DNA of 64,000 nt from Woeseiaceae bacterium. GTDB taxonomy: Bacteria; Pseudomonadota; Gammaproteobacteria; Steroidobacterales; Woeseiaceae. Location: assembly GCA_021773035.1 (NCBI GenBank), contig JAJFKU010000038.1, positions 1 through 64,000 of the forward strand, read 5' to 3'. Made by a program: the position numbers and the translations under genes. Below the pieces are notes generated by a model, which was not told where the DNA came from, made no database searches, and worked only from the letters and a program-made list of their open reading frames with translations. Shown here piece after piece: positions 41,077 through 50,013 of the stretch (positions within the stretch are counted from its first letter, which is position 1; each line of letters opens with the position of its first letter).

Positions 41077-41529
41077 GTGAGGCAATCTGATACAAGCAGC
41101 CACAGGTACCACGGGCAGCATGGTTTTACCCTGATCGAAATCATGGTGGTCGTCATCATTATCGGTATTCTTGCGGCTATAGTGGCGCCCAATGTCATCG
41201 GCCGCGTCGACGACGCGCAGATAACCAAAGTCAATGCCGAAATCAGCAACATCGGATCGGCACTGAAATTCTATCGCCTCGATAATTTCGCTTACCCATC
41301 GACTGAGCAGGGACTGCAGGCGCTGGTGACCCGGCCCAACGATCCCAACGTGAAGAACTGGAAGCCCGGCGGATATCTTGACCGACTGCCGGACGATCCG
41401 TGGGGCAATCCCTACCAGTATCTGCACCCGGGCAACAACGGCGAGTTCGACATCTACACGCTGGGTCGGGACGGCCGCCCCGGTGGCGAAGGCGCTGATG
41501 CTGATATTGGGAACTGGGATCCGCAGTAG
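41077..41529 (+). CDS. gspG: Type II secretion major pseudopilin
   Basis: 150 residues from GTG 41077, preceded by GGAG. A short basic leader ends at QHG-FTLIEIMVVVIIIGIL, where prepilin peptidase cuts and methylates Phe. NVIGRVDDAQITKVNAEISNI, FAYPSTEQGLQALV and LDRLPDDPWGNPYQYL are typical of GspG, including the Asp residues that bind calcium. It is the first gene of gspGHIJKLMN; gspD, E and F are elsewhere. Confidence 0.95.
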   Translation: MRQSDTSSHRYHGQHGFTLIEIMVVVIIIGILAAIVAPNVIGRVDDAQITKVNAEISNIGSALKFYRLDNFAYPSTEQGLQALVTRPNDPNVKNWKPGGYLDRLPDDPWGNPYQYLHPGNNGEFDIYTLGRDGRPGGEGADADIGNWDPQ

Positions 41530-41577
41530 CCCGTACCAGCGGGCCTGAGTTTTTGTCAATGCAGGTGTCGCGACGTC

Positions 41578-42135
41578 ATGCGTAACCGGGGAGCAGGTTT
41601 TACTCTGATCGAGATTCTTGTCGTGATCGTCATTGTCGCGATAGTGCTCTCGATCGGCCTGATGTCGTTTGGCGTTCTTGGTGACGATCGCGAATTGCAG
41701 ACCGAAGCGCGACGGTTCGCGTCGCTCACCGAAGTGGCGCTGGACGAAGCCTCGCTGCAAGGCAGAGAGTTCGGCATCGAACTCATGAACGGCGGCTACC
41801 GCTTCGTCGAGTACGATACCGAGCTGGGCCAATGGCTTGACGTGCCAGGTGACGACACATTGCGACTACGCAGTCTGCCTGAAAACGTCAGTTTGGAACT
41901 GTACCTCGAAGACAAACGTATCCTGCTCGACGACGACCCGGCCGCTTTCGAGGATCCGGAGGAAGACAGGCTGCGCCCGGGAGCAGAGGTTTACGCGCCG
42001 CACCTGCTGGTCTATTCCAGCGGCGATACCACGCCGTTCGAGCTGCACATACTGCGAGACTATGACGAGCAGCGTGTCGTGCTGCGCGGCAATGCGCTCG
42101 GTGCGATCGAAATCGCGGCCCGGGACGAGGAGTAA
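41578..42135 (+). CDS. gspH: Type II secretion minor pseudopilin H
   Basis: 185 residues. The pseudopilin signal is GAGFTLIEILVVIVIVAIVL with cleavage before Phe. The C-terminal globular domain contains LTEVALDEASLQGREFGIEL, characteristic of GspH. It follows gspG by 48 bp and precedes gspI by 3 bp. It helps form the pseudopilus tip. Confidence 0.9.
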   Translation: MRNRGAGFTLIEILVVIVIVAIVLSIGLMSFGVLGDDRELQTEARRFASLTEVALDEASLQGREFGIELMNGGYRFVEYDTELGQWLDVPGDDTLRLRSLPENVSLELYLEDKRILLDDDPAAFEDPEEDRLRPGAEVYAPHLLVYSSGDTTPFELHILRDYDEQRVVLRGNALGAIEIAARDEE

Positions 42136-42138
42136 AAC

Positions 42139-42585
42139 ATGTCGCGCTTACCCAGCAAGGGTTTTACTCTGATAGAAGTAATGGTCGCGCTGACGATTGT
42201 TGCGTTATCGCTGACAGCCGTCACGGCCAGCATGGGGCAGATGATCGATGCAGCCAATACGATGCGCGAACGCACCTATGCAAGTTGGATCGCGCAGAAC
42301 AGAATTGCCGAGTTACGCCTTGCCTTCGCGACGCCTGATGTCGGCGCGACTAACGGTGAAGTCGTATATGCAAACACGGAGTGGGCCTGGCGTGCCGTTG
42401 TTTCTGAAACCGGCGTCGAAGACCTCTATCGAATCGACGTCTCGGTATCGCTGGCCGGGAGTGAGGACAATATCCGAACGGTCACCGGTTTTGTCGGGCC
42501 GCCAGGAGCAGCCGGCGAGGCCAATCGGGCGTGGACGCGTGCACCGGGTTCCAACCCGCAGCCGAACGAGGGAGCTACCTCGTGA
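42139..42585 (+). CDS. gspI: Type II secretion minor pseudopilin I
   Basis: 148 residues. PSKGFTLIEVMVALTIVALS is the cleavage and transmembrane segment, and TYASWIAQNRIAELRLA is the GspI hallmark. A good ribosome site (GAGGAG) precedes the ATG. The C-terminal ~25 residues are Pro/Gly-rich. The stop overlaps the gspJ start (GTGA). Confidence 0.9.
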   Translation: MSRLPSKGFTLIEVMVALTIVALSLTAVTASMGQMIDAANTMRERTYASWIAQNRIAELRLAFATPDVGATNGEVVYANTEWAWRAVVSETGVEDLYRIDVSVSLAGSEDNIRTVTGFVGPPGAAGEANRAWTRAPGSNPQPNEGATS

Positions 42586-43196
42586 GCAGGCTGACCGCAC
42601 GCGGCTTTACGCTGATCGAAGTGCTGGTCGCCATGGCCGTATTCGGCGTCCTGACGATCCTCGCGTACATGGCCCTGGGCCAGACTCTGAACAATGCGGA
42701 GCAACTGACGGAACGCATGGAGCGCCTGCAGGCCATTCAACGCACAATGCGTTATTTGAGTAACGACCTCGCAGCCGCATCGCCCCGCCCTGTTCGCAGC
42801 GAACTGGGTGACACTTACCTGCCCGCCGTCATGGTCTCTGCAGCCAACGACTTCGCACTGGCCGTTACTCACGGCGGCTGGAATAATCCCGCAGGCCTGC
42901 CGCGCAGTACGCAGCAGCGAAGCGTTTATCTACTCGAAGACGACAAGTTGTTCCGCGTCTACTACACCGTCCTCGATGCTACCTATTCGAACGATGCTAT
43001 TTCCACACAGATACTCGATGGCGTGGAAAGCCTGGAGTTTCGATTAGTCCAGGACAGCGGCGAAACGAGCACACAGTGGCCGCCACTGAATGCGCAGGGA
43101 GCCTCCGGCCAACGACTGCGACCACGTGCCGTGGAGATTGTCCTGACCCTCGAAGGCGAAGGGGAAATCCGGCGCATCATCGAGGTAGCGTCGTGA
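42582..43196 (+). CDS. gspJ: Type II secretion minor pseudopilin J
   Basis: 204 residues from GTG 42582, chosen because the signal SRLTARGFTLIEVLVAMAVF must be at the N-terminus. QRTMRYLSNDLAAASPRPVR and GWNNPAGLPRSTQQRSVYLL are GspJ blocks. It forms the pseudopilus tip with GspI and GspK. The stop overlaps the gspK start. Confidence 0.9.
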   Translation: MSRLTARGFTLIEVLVAMAVFGVLTILAYMALGQTLNNAEQLTERMERLQAIQRTMRYLSNDLAAASPRPVRSELGDTYLPAVMVSAANDFALAVTHGGWNNPAGLPRSTQQRSVYLLEDDKLFRVYYTVLDATYSNDAISTQILDGVESLEFRLVQDSGETSTQWPPLNAQGASGQRLRPRAVEIVLTLEGEGEIRRIIEVAS

Positions 43197-44131
43197 AGCG
43201 CAAAACTCGAAGCGGCGGCGTGGCGCTAATTACCGCTATGTTGATTACGGCGATTACCGGATCGCTTGCGGCCGGTCTTGCCTGGGACAATGCATTGGAT
43301 GTGCGGCGCACGATGGTGCTGTTGTTCCACGAGCAGGGCATGCAGGTCGCGCTCGGTGCCGAGAGCTGGATACAGAATATCCTTCGCGATGACGGCATCG
43401 ACAGCGAGACGGATCATCTGGGTGAACTCTGGGCGAGTGAATTGCCCGGATTGCCGGTCGACAACGATTCCGTGCAGGGCGCAGTCACGGGAACGATTGA
43501 AGATATGCAGGGGCGCTTTAACGTCAACAACCTGATCGGCAGTGACGGCAAAGTCGACGAAGACGTCCTGCAGCAATTCCGGCGCCTGTTGGTCATTCTC
43601 GAGCTCGACCCCCGTTTTGCCGGCATTGCAGCCGACTGGATCGACGCCGATCAGGACGCCGGTTTCCCGGATGGCGCGGAAGATTCCATTTATACCGGCC
43701 TGACGCCACCGTATCGGACTTTTAATCGGTCCCTGGTTAACGTCACCGAACTGGCGGCACTGGAAGGCATGGACAAGGCCAGCTTCGATGTTCTGCTGCC
43801 ACATGTGGCAGCCCTGCCAGGTCGCAGCCAGATCAACGTCAATACGGCGACGCCGGCGGTGCTTCGGTCGCTCGACGAAAACCTCGATGCAGGTGCGATC
43901 GAAGACCTGCTGTCGCTGCGCGAGGAAGGCGGTTTTCCGGACTACGTTGAGACGTTCTCGACACTGCTGCAACCGGAAATGCTGGAGCAGATAGTCGACA
44001 AGAGCAGTTTTTTTCAATTGAAGGCTGTCGTACAGATTGATACGGTGCGTGTCACCTACTACAGCCTGTTGTTACGAAGCCCGAATGGCGGTCCGGTAAC
44101 AACGATCCTTCGCAGCCTGGGAACCATTTAA
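43193..44131 (+). CDS. gspK: Type II secretion minor pseudopilin K
   Basis: 312 residues from GTG 43193, overlapping gspJ by 4 bp. The N-terminal segment SGGVALITAMLITAITGSLA lacks the Glu at +5 of the other pseudopilins, as usual for GspK. The body includes GTIEDMQGRFNVNNLI, ADWIDADQDAGFPDGAED and INVNTATPAVLRSL, the helix-hairpin-helix-like part of GspK. It caps the pseudopilus tip. Confidence 0.92.
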   Translation: MKRKTRSGGVALITAMLITAITGSLAAGLAWDNALDVRRTMVLLFHEQGMQVALGAESWIQNILRDDGIDSETDHLGELWASELPGLPVDNDSVQGAVTGTIEDMQGRFNVNNLIGSDGKVDEDVLQQFRRLLVILELDPRFAGIAADWIDADQDAGFPDGAEDSIYTGLTPPYRTFNRSLVNVTELAALEGMDKASFDVLLPHVAALPGRSQINVNTATPAVLRSLDENLDAGAIEDLLSLREEGGFPDYVETFSTLLQPEMLEQIVDKSSFFQLKAVVQIDTVRVTYYSLLLRSPNGGPVTTILRSLGTI

Positions 44132-44133
44132 GC

Positions 44134-45402
44134 ATGCCAGAATATCTTGTCATACGTCTTCGTGAGGAAGATGAGGCTGTCGAGTGGGTGCAGGCCGATG
44201 GTAACGGCACGCTGCGCAGCCGGCTGTCCAGTGGAACACTCGCAGAGGCTGCAGCCGATGTCGGCGAGCGAACCGTAGTTGTATTGGTACCGTCCACAGA
44301 GGTGCTCACCACGACAGTACACATGCCGATACGCTCGGTATCGAAACTGAGAACCGCCCTGCCGTTCGCTCTTGAGGAGAACCTGGCCGATGACGTCGGC
44401 GAACTGCACTTCGCGCTCGGCGAGCGTCAGGAGAACAATAGAATACCGGTTGCCGTCGTTGCCGACAGCAAAATGGCCGGCTGGCTGGGGCGACTCAGGG
44501 AAGCCGGTTTGGAGCCCGCCATTCTTGCGGCCGAAAACCATGGTCTGGCGAGAATTCCCGGCACGATGTCGGTACTGGTCGATGGCGGAACCGTCATGTT
44601 TAACGACGGTGCCGAGACTGAATTTGTCATGCAGGATGTCAAACCCAGCGATGTCCTGGTCGTTGCCGGCCGACTCGGCGAGGGACAGAATGACGAGCAA
44701 CAGCAGGAGGAGCAGGATGACTCCGCACATTTGCTGGTGTTCTGTAGTGCCGAAAACGAGCAACAGCTATCGCACGACTGGATAGCTTTGCGACATGAGC
44801 TGCAAAGCGTTGACGTCAACGTTCTGCCCGATGGTGTAACACCGAAGCTCGCTGTTACCGTTGCCGCAGGCCATGGTGTAAACCTGCTGCAGGGCAGCTA
44901 TGGCAGAAAGGCTGAGTATTCGGGGCTGTTCAAGCCTTGGAAAACGGCTGCGGTGCTGCTGTTGGGCCTTGCCTTCGTGGGCATGGCACTAAAGGGTGTT
45001 GACTACTATCGCCTGCAGGAGGAAAGAACGGCGCTGCAGGCACAGTTTATGACCGAATACCGGTCGCTGCGGCCGAACGATACGCGCGATATTGTCGATC
45101 CACTCGGGACCGTCACTTCATTGCGGCGCGAGATGGGTGCATCGACGGCCCCGCAGGTTTTCCTGCCGAGTCTGCGCGAACTCGGTTCTGCGCTGGCTGC
45201 AAATTCCGAGGCGCGAATCGAGGCGATCAGCTATCGGGCCGGAGTCATTGATCTTCGCGTGACAGCACCGGATGTGGCAACTCTTGACGGCATCCAGAAA
45301 GCCGTCAGTTCGTCGGGGCGTTTCCGTGCGTCCATACAATCGACGGATCAAGTGGCGGACCAGATTAACGGTCGTATCCAGATTCGGGAGTCCGGCTCGT
45401 GA
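44134..45402 (+). CDS. gspL: Type II secretion assembly protein L
   Basis: 422 residues. The N-terminal cytoplasmic actin-like part (to ~260) has VVVLVPSTEVLTTTVHMPI and LPFALEENLADDVGELHFAL. One TM helix near residues 272-290 (TAAVLLLGLAFVGMALKGVD) precedes a periplasmic ferredoxin-like domain. It connects the ATPase GspE with GspM. It starts 2 bp after gspK. A Gln/Glu-rich linker (EGQNDEQQQEEQDD) at ~185-200 is unusual. Confidence 0.9.
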   Translation: MPEYLVIRLREEDEAVEWVQADGNGTLRSRLSSGTLAEAAADVGERTVVVLVPSTEVLTTTVHMPIRSVSKLRTALPFALEENLADDVGELHFALGERQENNRIPVAVVADSKMAGWLGRLREAGLEPAILAAENHGLARIPGTMSVLVDGGTVMFNDGAETEFVMQDVKPSDVLVVAGRLGEGQNDEQQQEEQDDSAHLLVFCSAENEQQLSHDWIALRHELQSVDVNVLPDGVTPKLAVTVAAGHGVNLLQGSYGRKAEYSGLFKPWKTAAVLLLGLAFVGMALKGVDYYRLQEERTALQAQFMTEYRSLRPNDTRDIVDPLGTVTSLRREMGASTAPQVFLPSLRELGSALAANSEARIEAISYRAGVIDLRVTAPDVATLDGIQKAVSSSGRFRASIQSTDQVADQINGRIQIRESGS

Positions 45403-45890
45403 GGGACTGGTTCGAAACACTCGAAGCCAGAGAACAGCTATTCGTAGCTGTTGGTGCAGTGGCAGTTGTACTGGCGCTGATCTACCTGTTGGCCTGGGTG
45501 CCGCTGGACAAAAAACACACTGAGCTAAGAAGCGATATCGACAGCTGGCAGCGCTCGCTCGTCGATCTGCGCCCGCTCAGTGTCCGCGCGAAAAGCAGCG
45601 ACCCTTCGCGCGCTGCGGCCGCGGGCAACAGTCAACTGGCCCCCATTATTATCGTCGACGAAACCCTGCGCATTCGCGGTCTCGATCGCTACCGGCGACG
45701 CAGCCAGCCGACCACGAGCAACGGCATTCGTGTCGAGTTTGAAAACGTGGCGTTTGATGAGCTTGTACTATGGCTCGGCGACCTTAGCGAACAGTATGCA
45801 ATGCATGTTCAGGCCGGCAGTTTCACGCCCGGCGCTCAGTCGCCCTCCGGACGTATCAATGCCACCCTGACATTGGAGCGCGCACTTTGA
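45399..45890 (+). CDS. gspM: Type II secretion assembly protein M
   Basis: 163 residues from GTG 45399 (GTGA overlap with gspL). RDWFETLEAREQLFVAVGAV, TM helix ~18-38, then a small periplasmic domain with VRVEFENVAFDELVLWLGDL (RVEFENV and FDELVLWL). Partner of GspL in the inner-membrane platform. Confidence 0.87.
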   Translation: MRDWFETLEAREQLFVAVGAVAVVLALIYLLAWVPLDKKHTELRSDIDSWQRSLVDLRPLSVRAKSSDPSRAAAAGNSQLAPIIIVDETLRIRGLDRYRRRSQPTTSNGIRVEFENVAFDELVLWLGDLSEQYAMHVQAGSFTPGAQSPSGRINATLTLERAL

Positions 45891-46624
45891 TTCGCTCCAG
45901 GCGTGGACTGCTTGCAACGGGTACGGCAGTTCTGTTGCTGGGTCTGGTCACCCTCTTTCCTGCACGCGTTGCGGTTCGCTGGTTCGCGCCGCCAGAGATC
46001 GCGATCAGTGGCATCGACGGCAGCGTATGGCACGGTAGTGCCGCCGAAGCCTCCATCGGCGGCAACTATTTTCAGAACACGAGCTGGCGTATCAGCCCGC
46101 TGCGTCTATTAACCGGGAAATTGTCTTATCGAATCCGGACAAACCCGGTGTCCGGATTCATCGAGTCGGAAGTAGCCGTTGGTCTTGGCGACACCCTTTC
46201 GTTAACGAATCTAAGCGCTGCAATGCCGCTGGCTCTGCTTGAAGATGTCGTTATTGTTGCCGGACTGCAAGGTAATGCGAGCCTGACATTTGAACGCGTT
46301 GAGATCGTTGACGGCCTGCCGACCGTGGCGGACGGAAGCGTTGTCATCGATAACCTGGTCGTACCACCATTCGGCCGCAGTTCGCTGGGCGGCTATAAAA
46401 TGGAGTTTTTTACTCAGAGCGAAGGAATAGCCGCAAGCATTGAAGAAACGGACGGCGTTGTGGACCTGGCCGGCAGCCTGGAGGTAAAAAACGACCGTTC
46501 ATACAAGTTTATCGCTCAGGTTGTCGAAACGTCGGACACGCCGCAGAGCCTGAGACAGATACTTCGTCATCTGCCGACCAACGAGCGCGGTCAACGTGAG
46601 TTGAGGGATGAAGGCATACTCTAA
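45887..46624 (+). CDS. gspN: Type II secretion protein N
   Basis: 245 residues from TTG 45887, overlapping gspM (TTGA). One TM helix near the N-terminus (~7-25) is followed by a beta-rich periplasmic domain: ISGIDGSVWHGSAAEASIGG, WRISPLRLLTGKLSYRI. This is GspN, present only in some systems (Xps type, Klebsiella). It overlaps the convergent helicase gene by 4 bp and is the last gsp gene; the secretin gene gspD does not follow. Confidence 0.87.
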   Translation: MIRSRRGLLATGTAVLLLGLVTLFPARVAVRWFAPPEIAISGIDGSVWHGSAAEASIGGNYFQNTSWRISPLRLLTGKLSYRIRTNPVSGFIESEVAVGLGDTLSLTNLSAAMPLALLEDVVIVAGLQGNASLTFERVEIVDGLPTVADGSVVIDNLVVPPFGRSSLGGYKMEFFTQSEGIAASIEETDGVVDLAGSLEVKNDRSYKFIAQVVETSDTPQSLRQILRHLPTNERGQRELRDEGIL

Positions 46625-49600
46625 ACCGTTACTTCGACGAACGATTTCAACAGTGGAAAGTACAGTGCGCATCTGACCTGCGATTTCGCGCCACCGGTTG
46701 CGGCCCAAACCGAGTATATCGCTGCGTAACGTGCCAGCTGCGGCCGGTAACGGTCCGATTCTACTTGCAGAAAGCCGTCGAGATTACCACCCTCATGCGA
46801 ACTGCTTTTGTAATCAATAATCCAATGTGTTCCATCATCGTCAAAACGCACCCGATCGAGGACGACAGATATCAGCTCGCCATCGTAGACCCCGCTTAGC
46901 GCAAGTTCGGTGAAACCGTCCCCGTCGAGTATCCAGCGCCCCTTCTCGTCAGCCAGGGCGGCCGCTACCGCCGCAAGCACACGTGCCGTTATTGGCCCGG
47001 CGGCTTCAGCTCGTATCCCATACTCCGCCAGCCAGCGGGTCGTCAGTCTGCGGATGGTTTCGTTGTCGATCTGCAGCTCACTGTCCCGGCTGTCCGCAAC
47101 CAGCTGCAGGCAGCGATGCACCAGCGTGCCAGCAATCCTCGCATCCGATCCCACCCAGTAGAATTCGACTTTGGCGTCGACCACATCCTTCCCGGCCTGT
47201 GGTGAATCCGGCTGTAGCTTGTTGACTGCGGGCAACGTCCACGGTTTCGAAAACCGTCGCAACTCGGGGTTTGCCCATAGCAACGGCTCTGCCTCCGACA
47301 CCGGAGCGCCCGAGCCTGCGACTGCCAGTTGGAAGTCAGCACTGACAAACGGCCATAGAAGATGCAGCAGGCTGTCGCTTCTGGCCGGTTTGACATTTTC
47401 GCCGTCGCCCGCGATCGCGGCAGTACCCATCAGGTGCAGCGATTGACGTGCGCGGGTGCAGGCCACGTACAGCAGGCGCGCCAGCTCATGCCGCTCCTTG
47501 TCGGTTTCGGTGAGCTCTATGTAGCGATGAACCGGGTCGTTTTCGACTACAGCCCGTGGACCGACCGGGCTGATGACCTTCTGCTCTTTGCCATGGGGAT
47601 CCGGCAGGTCGAACCACGATAACACCCGACGGTTTCCGTGCCCGGGCTGTCGACCCAGCCCGTAAAGAAGCACGTGATCAAACTGCAGGCCCTTGGCGCG
47701 GTGCATGGTCATTACCTGCAGGCGGGCATTGTCGTTACTGGATACGCGTTCCATATCGAGTATTGACTCGAGCGCGCCGACATCGGTAACGGTGCCTGCT
47801 CTCTCCAGCTTTCCAAGTACGTCGAAATAACGGTAGACGTTCTCTATCGCATAGTCGTCGTCGAGAACGCCAGGGCCACCCAGGGCAAACCAGGCTCGCT
47901 CCACCAGGTCCCGCAGGCTCTGCGAACGTCGCGGCGCGGTCAGCGTGGTCAGAACGTCCATGGCGCCGGCAATTGCCTGCCGGGCAAAGGAGGACATTGC
48001 CACCAGCCTTTCGGCGTCCTGCAGCAGTGTCCAGACGCTGCTGTTCGTGTCGTTCCTGACGAGCCTGTGAAGGTCGGACCAGTCCAGGCCGATCCAGGGC
48101 GCGCGTAACAGTGCCAGCCAGGCGATTCGATCTCCCTGGTGCGACGCTGCGCGCGTCAACGCAAGAACGTCAATGATCTCAGGCAAATCGGTCAGCCGGT
48201 CGATTTCGATTGCTCGATAAGGCAGCCCGGCTCTTCGTAAATCGGCCAGTAACTCCGGTAGCTGCGTCCTTCCCCGGACCAGCACCGCCATATCATCGTC
48301 AGGATTCTCAGCGAGCGTTGCAGCGATCAACCTGCAGCCCGCGCTCGCCTCCTCTTCGCTGCTGCCGCCAAGCACCGGGTGTACAACACATCGACCCTGC
48401 TTGAGGAGATGTTCAGCTGCGACCGCGCTGGAGTAAGATACTGCGCCTCGCAGCGGATTATCCCGCGCCGCGAGTACGGTCGGAAAGACGGTATTGAACC
48501 AGTCGACAAGATGCTCTCCGGAACGAAAGTTTCGTCGCAGCACCAGCGCCTGCAGGCGAATCTGTCCGATACCGTATTCACGCGCCAGCAGGAACTGGCC
48601 TACTTCTGCATTCCTGAAACGGTAGATTGATTGCATTGGGTCGCCGACGCAGTAGAGGCTTCGGCCATCGCCCGGCACCCACCCGGCCGTCAGCGTTTCC
48701 AGCATACGATACTGTGCAGCCGACGTGTCCTGCATTTCGTCGACGAGCAGGTGCCTGACCTGATAATCCAGCAGCAAGGCAACCTCGCCGGGGTCTTCCG
48801 CGCTCCCAAGGGCGGCGGCGGCCTGCAACGCGACGTCGATATGGTCGACGATACCCTGCTCGCTAAACAGTCGGCGTAACTCGGTAACCGCCAGCGGTAA
48901 TAGTCTGAACAGTGCCAACAACACAGCCCACTGTTCGTCGCTGTAACTCGCCGGCGGCAGGGACTTCACTCCGTGCAAACTGTCGGCAAACTCACTATGT
49001 TCCGTCAGTCGCTCAAGGAGCGCCTGCATCGCGTCTTTCCTGACCTTTTCACCTGCCGGAAAGCCCTGCCGTTTATCGACCTTCTTACGAAACTGACCTT
49101 TCTGCGTCAACAACAGTTCGGCAATTCCCCGCCATGCAACGACCTGATCCGTCGTCGGCGATGGCAGCACTGCGATGCCGGCAAGACAGCATATCGGATT
49201 GGCTGTGACCGCAGTTTCGGCCAGGTTAGTCGCCGCGTAGTCCAGCAGTTCGACGAGTTCGTCACAATCGGCAGCAGCAAGCTCACGGGCTGTACGTTGC
49301 AGGTGTTGTGCGATTGCAAACGACAGGCTCTCCTCAAATTTCCCGCGTACCACGCTCGCATCTTCTTCCGTCAACAAACCGCTACCAATAAACGGCAACC
49401 ATTGATCCCGGGTTGCGAGCATCTGCGACAGATATGACGCATACAAACCGGTGTTGTTGTCAACATGCCGCAGAACTTCGACGGTGGCGTCGCGCATATC
49501 GCCGCTTTCGGCGATCCAGTCCAGCGTAGCGAGCGATGCATCCTGATGGATTGCCGTCAATTCCGCGCCCACCACGATCCGGGCTCCTGCGTTGGGAGAG

Positions 49601-50013
49601 TTAAGCGGCTGCGTTCTTGCTATTGATGCATTCAAGGCATCCAGCGTCAGGATACGCATTCGTCTTGGGTTGGCGATTAAGTGCCAGGCGCGTCCGGCGC
49701 TCCTTTCCAGCGCGCGAGTGGCAAGATCAAAGGTCCTGCGCTCATGCTCCTGTGCTGGTACGTCGCCGCGTTGGCTGCGACGTAAGGCCTGCAGGACGCG
49801 CAGTTGCATCTCCGCGGCCGCCTTGCGCGTAAACGTAATTGCAATGATCTCTTCAGGATGTTCGACAGTTCCGAGTAACTTCAGATAACGCTGAATAAGA
49901 AGTTCTGTCTTGCCCGATCCAGCAGGTGCCTGAACGATAAACGAACGCGTGACATCGAGCGCCTCACTTCGAGCGGACACGTCGTCCTGTAGAAGCTGTT
50001 CATCGCTGGTCAC
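46621..50013 (-). CDS. AddA/RecB-like UvrD-family helicase-nuclease
   Basis: 1130 residues. Helicase motif I is VQAPAGSGKTELLIQRYLKL; IIAITFTRKAAAEMQLRVLQ, LLVDEMQDTSAAQYRML and YCVGDPMQSIYRFRNAEVGQ are motifs Ia-III; MTMHRAKGLQFDHVLLYGL is motif V-VI region with LLYVACTRARQSLHL. The C-terminal ~130 residues carry a PD-(D/E)XK nuclease (ISVVLDRVRFDDDGTHWIID, YKSS). Together with the next gene it should resect double-strand breaks in the manner of AddAB/AdnAB; RecBCD genes are not in the window. Confidence 0.88.
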   Translation of the reverse strand: MTSDEQLLQDDVSARSEALDVTRSFIVQAPAGSGKTELLIQRYLKLLGTVEHPEEIIAITFTRKAAAEMQLRVLQALRRSQRGDVPAQEHERRTFDLATRALERSAGRAWHLIANPRRMRILTLDALNASIARTQPLNSPNAGARIVVGAELTAIHQDASLATLDWIAESGDMRDATVEVLRHVDNNTGLYASYLSQMLATRDQWLPFIGSGLLTEEDASVVRGKFEESLSFAIAQHLQRTARELAAADCDELVELLDYAATNLAETAVTANPICCLAGIAVLPSPTTDQVVAWRGIAELLLTQKGQFRKKVDKRQGFPAGEKVRKDAMQALLERLTEHSEFADSLHGVKSLPPASYSDEQWAVLLALFRLLPLAVTELRRLFSEQGIVDHIDVALQAAAALGSAEDPGEVALLLDYQVRHLLVDEMQDTSAAQYRMLETLTAGWVPGDGRSLYCVGDPMQSIYRFRNAEVGQFLLAREYGIGQIRLQALVLRRNFRSGEHLVDWFNTVFPTVLAARDNPLRGAVSYSSAVAAEHLLKQGRCVVHPVLGGSSEEEASAGCRLIAATLAENPDDDMAVLVRGRTQLPELLADLRRAGLPYRAIEIDRLTDLPEIIDVLALTRAASHQGDRIAWLALLRAPWIGLDWSDLHRLVRNDTNSSVWTLLQDAERLVAMSSFARQAIAGAMDVLTTLTAPRRSQSLRDLVERAWFALGGPGVLDDDYAIENVYRYFDVLGKLERAGTVTDVGALESILDMERVSSNDNARLQVMTMHRAKGLQFDHVLLYGLGRQPGHGNRRVLSWFDLPDPHGKEQKVISPVGPRAVVENDPVHRYIELTETDKERHELARLLYVACTRARQSLHLMGTAAIAGDGENVKPARSDSLLHLLWPFVSADFQLAVAGSGAPVSEAEPLLWANPELRRFSKPWTLPAVNKLQPDSPQAGKDVVDAKVEFYWVGSDARIAGTLVHRCLQLVADSRDSELQIDNETIRRLTTRWLAEYGIRAEAAGPITARVLAAVAAALADEKGRWILDGDGFTELALSGVYDGELISVVLDRVRFDDDGTHWIIDYKSSSHEGGNLDGFLQVESDRYRPQLARYAAIYSVWAATGGAKSQVRCALYFPLLKSFVEVTV

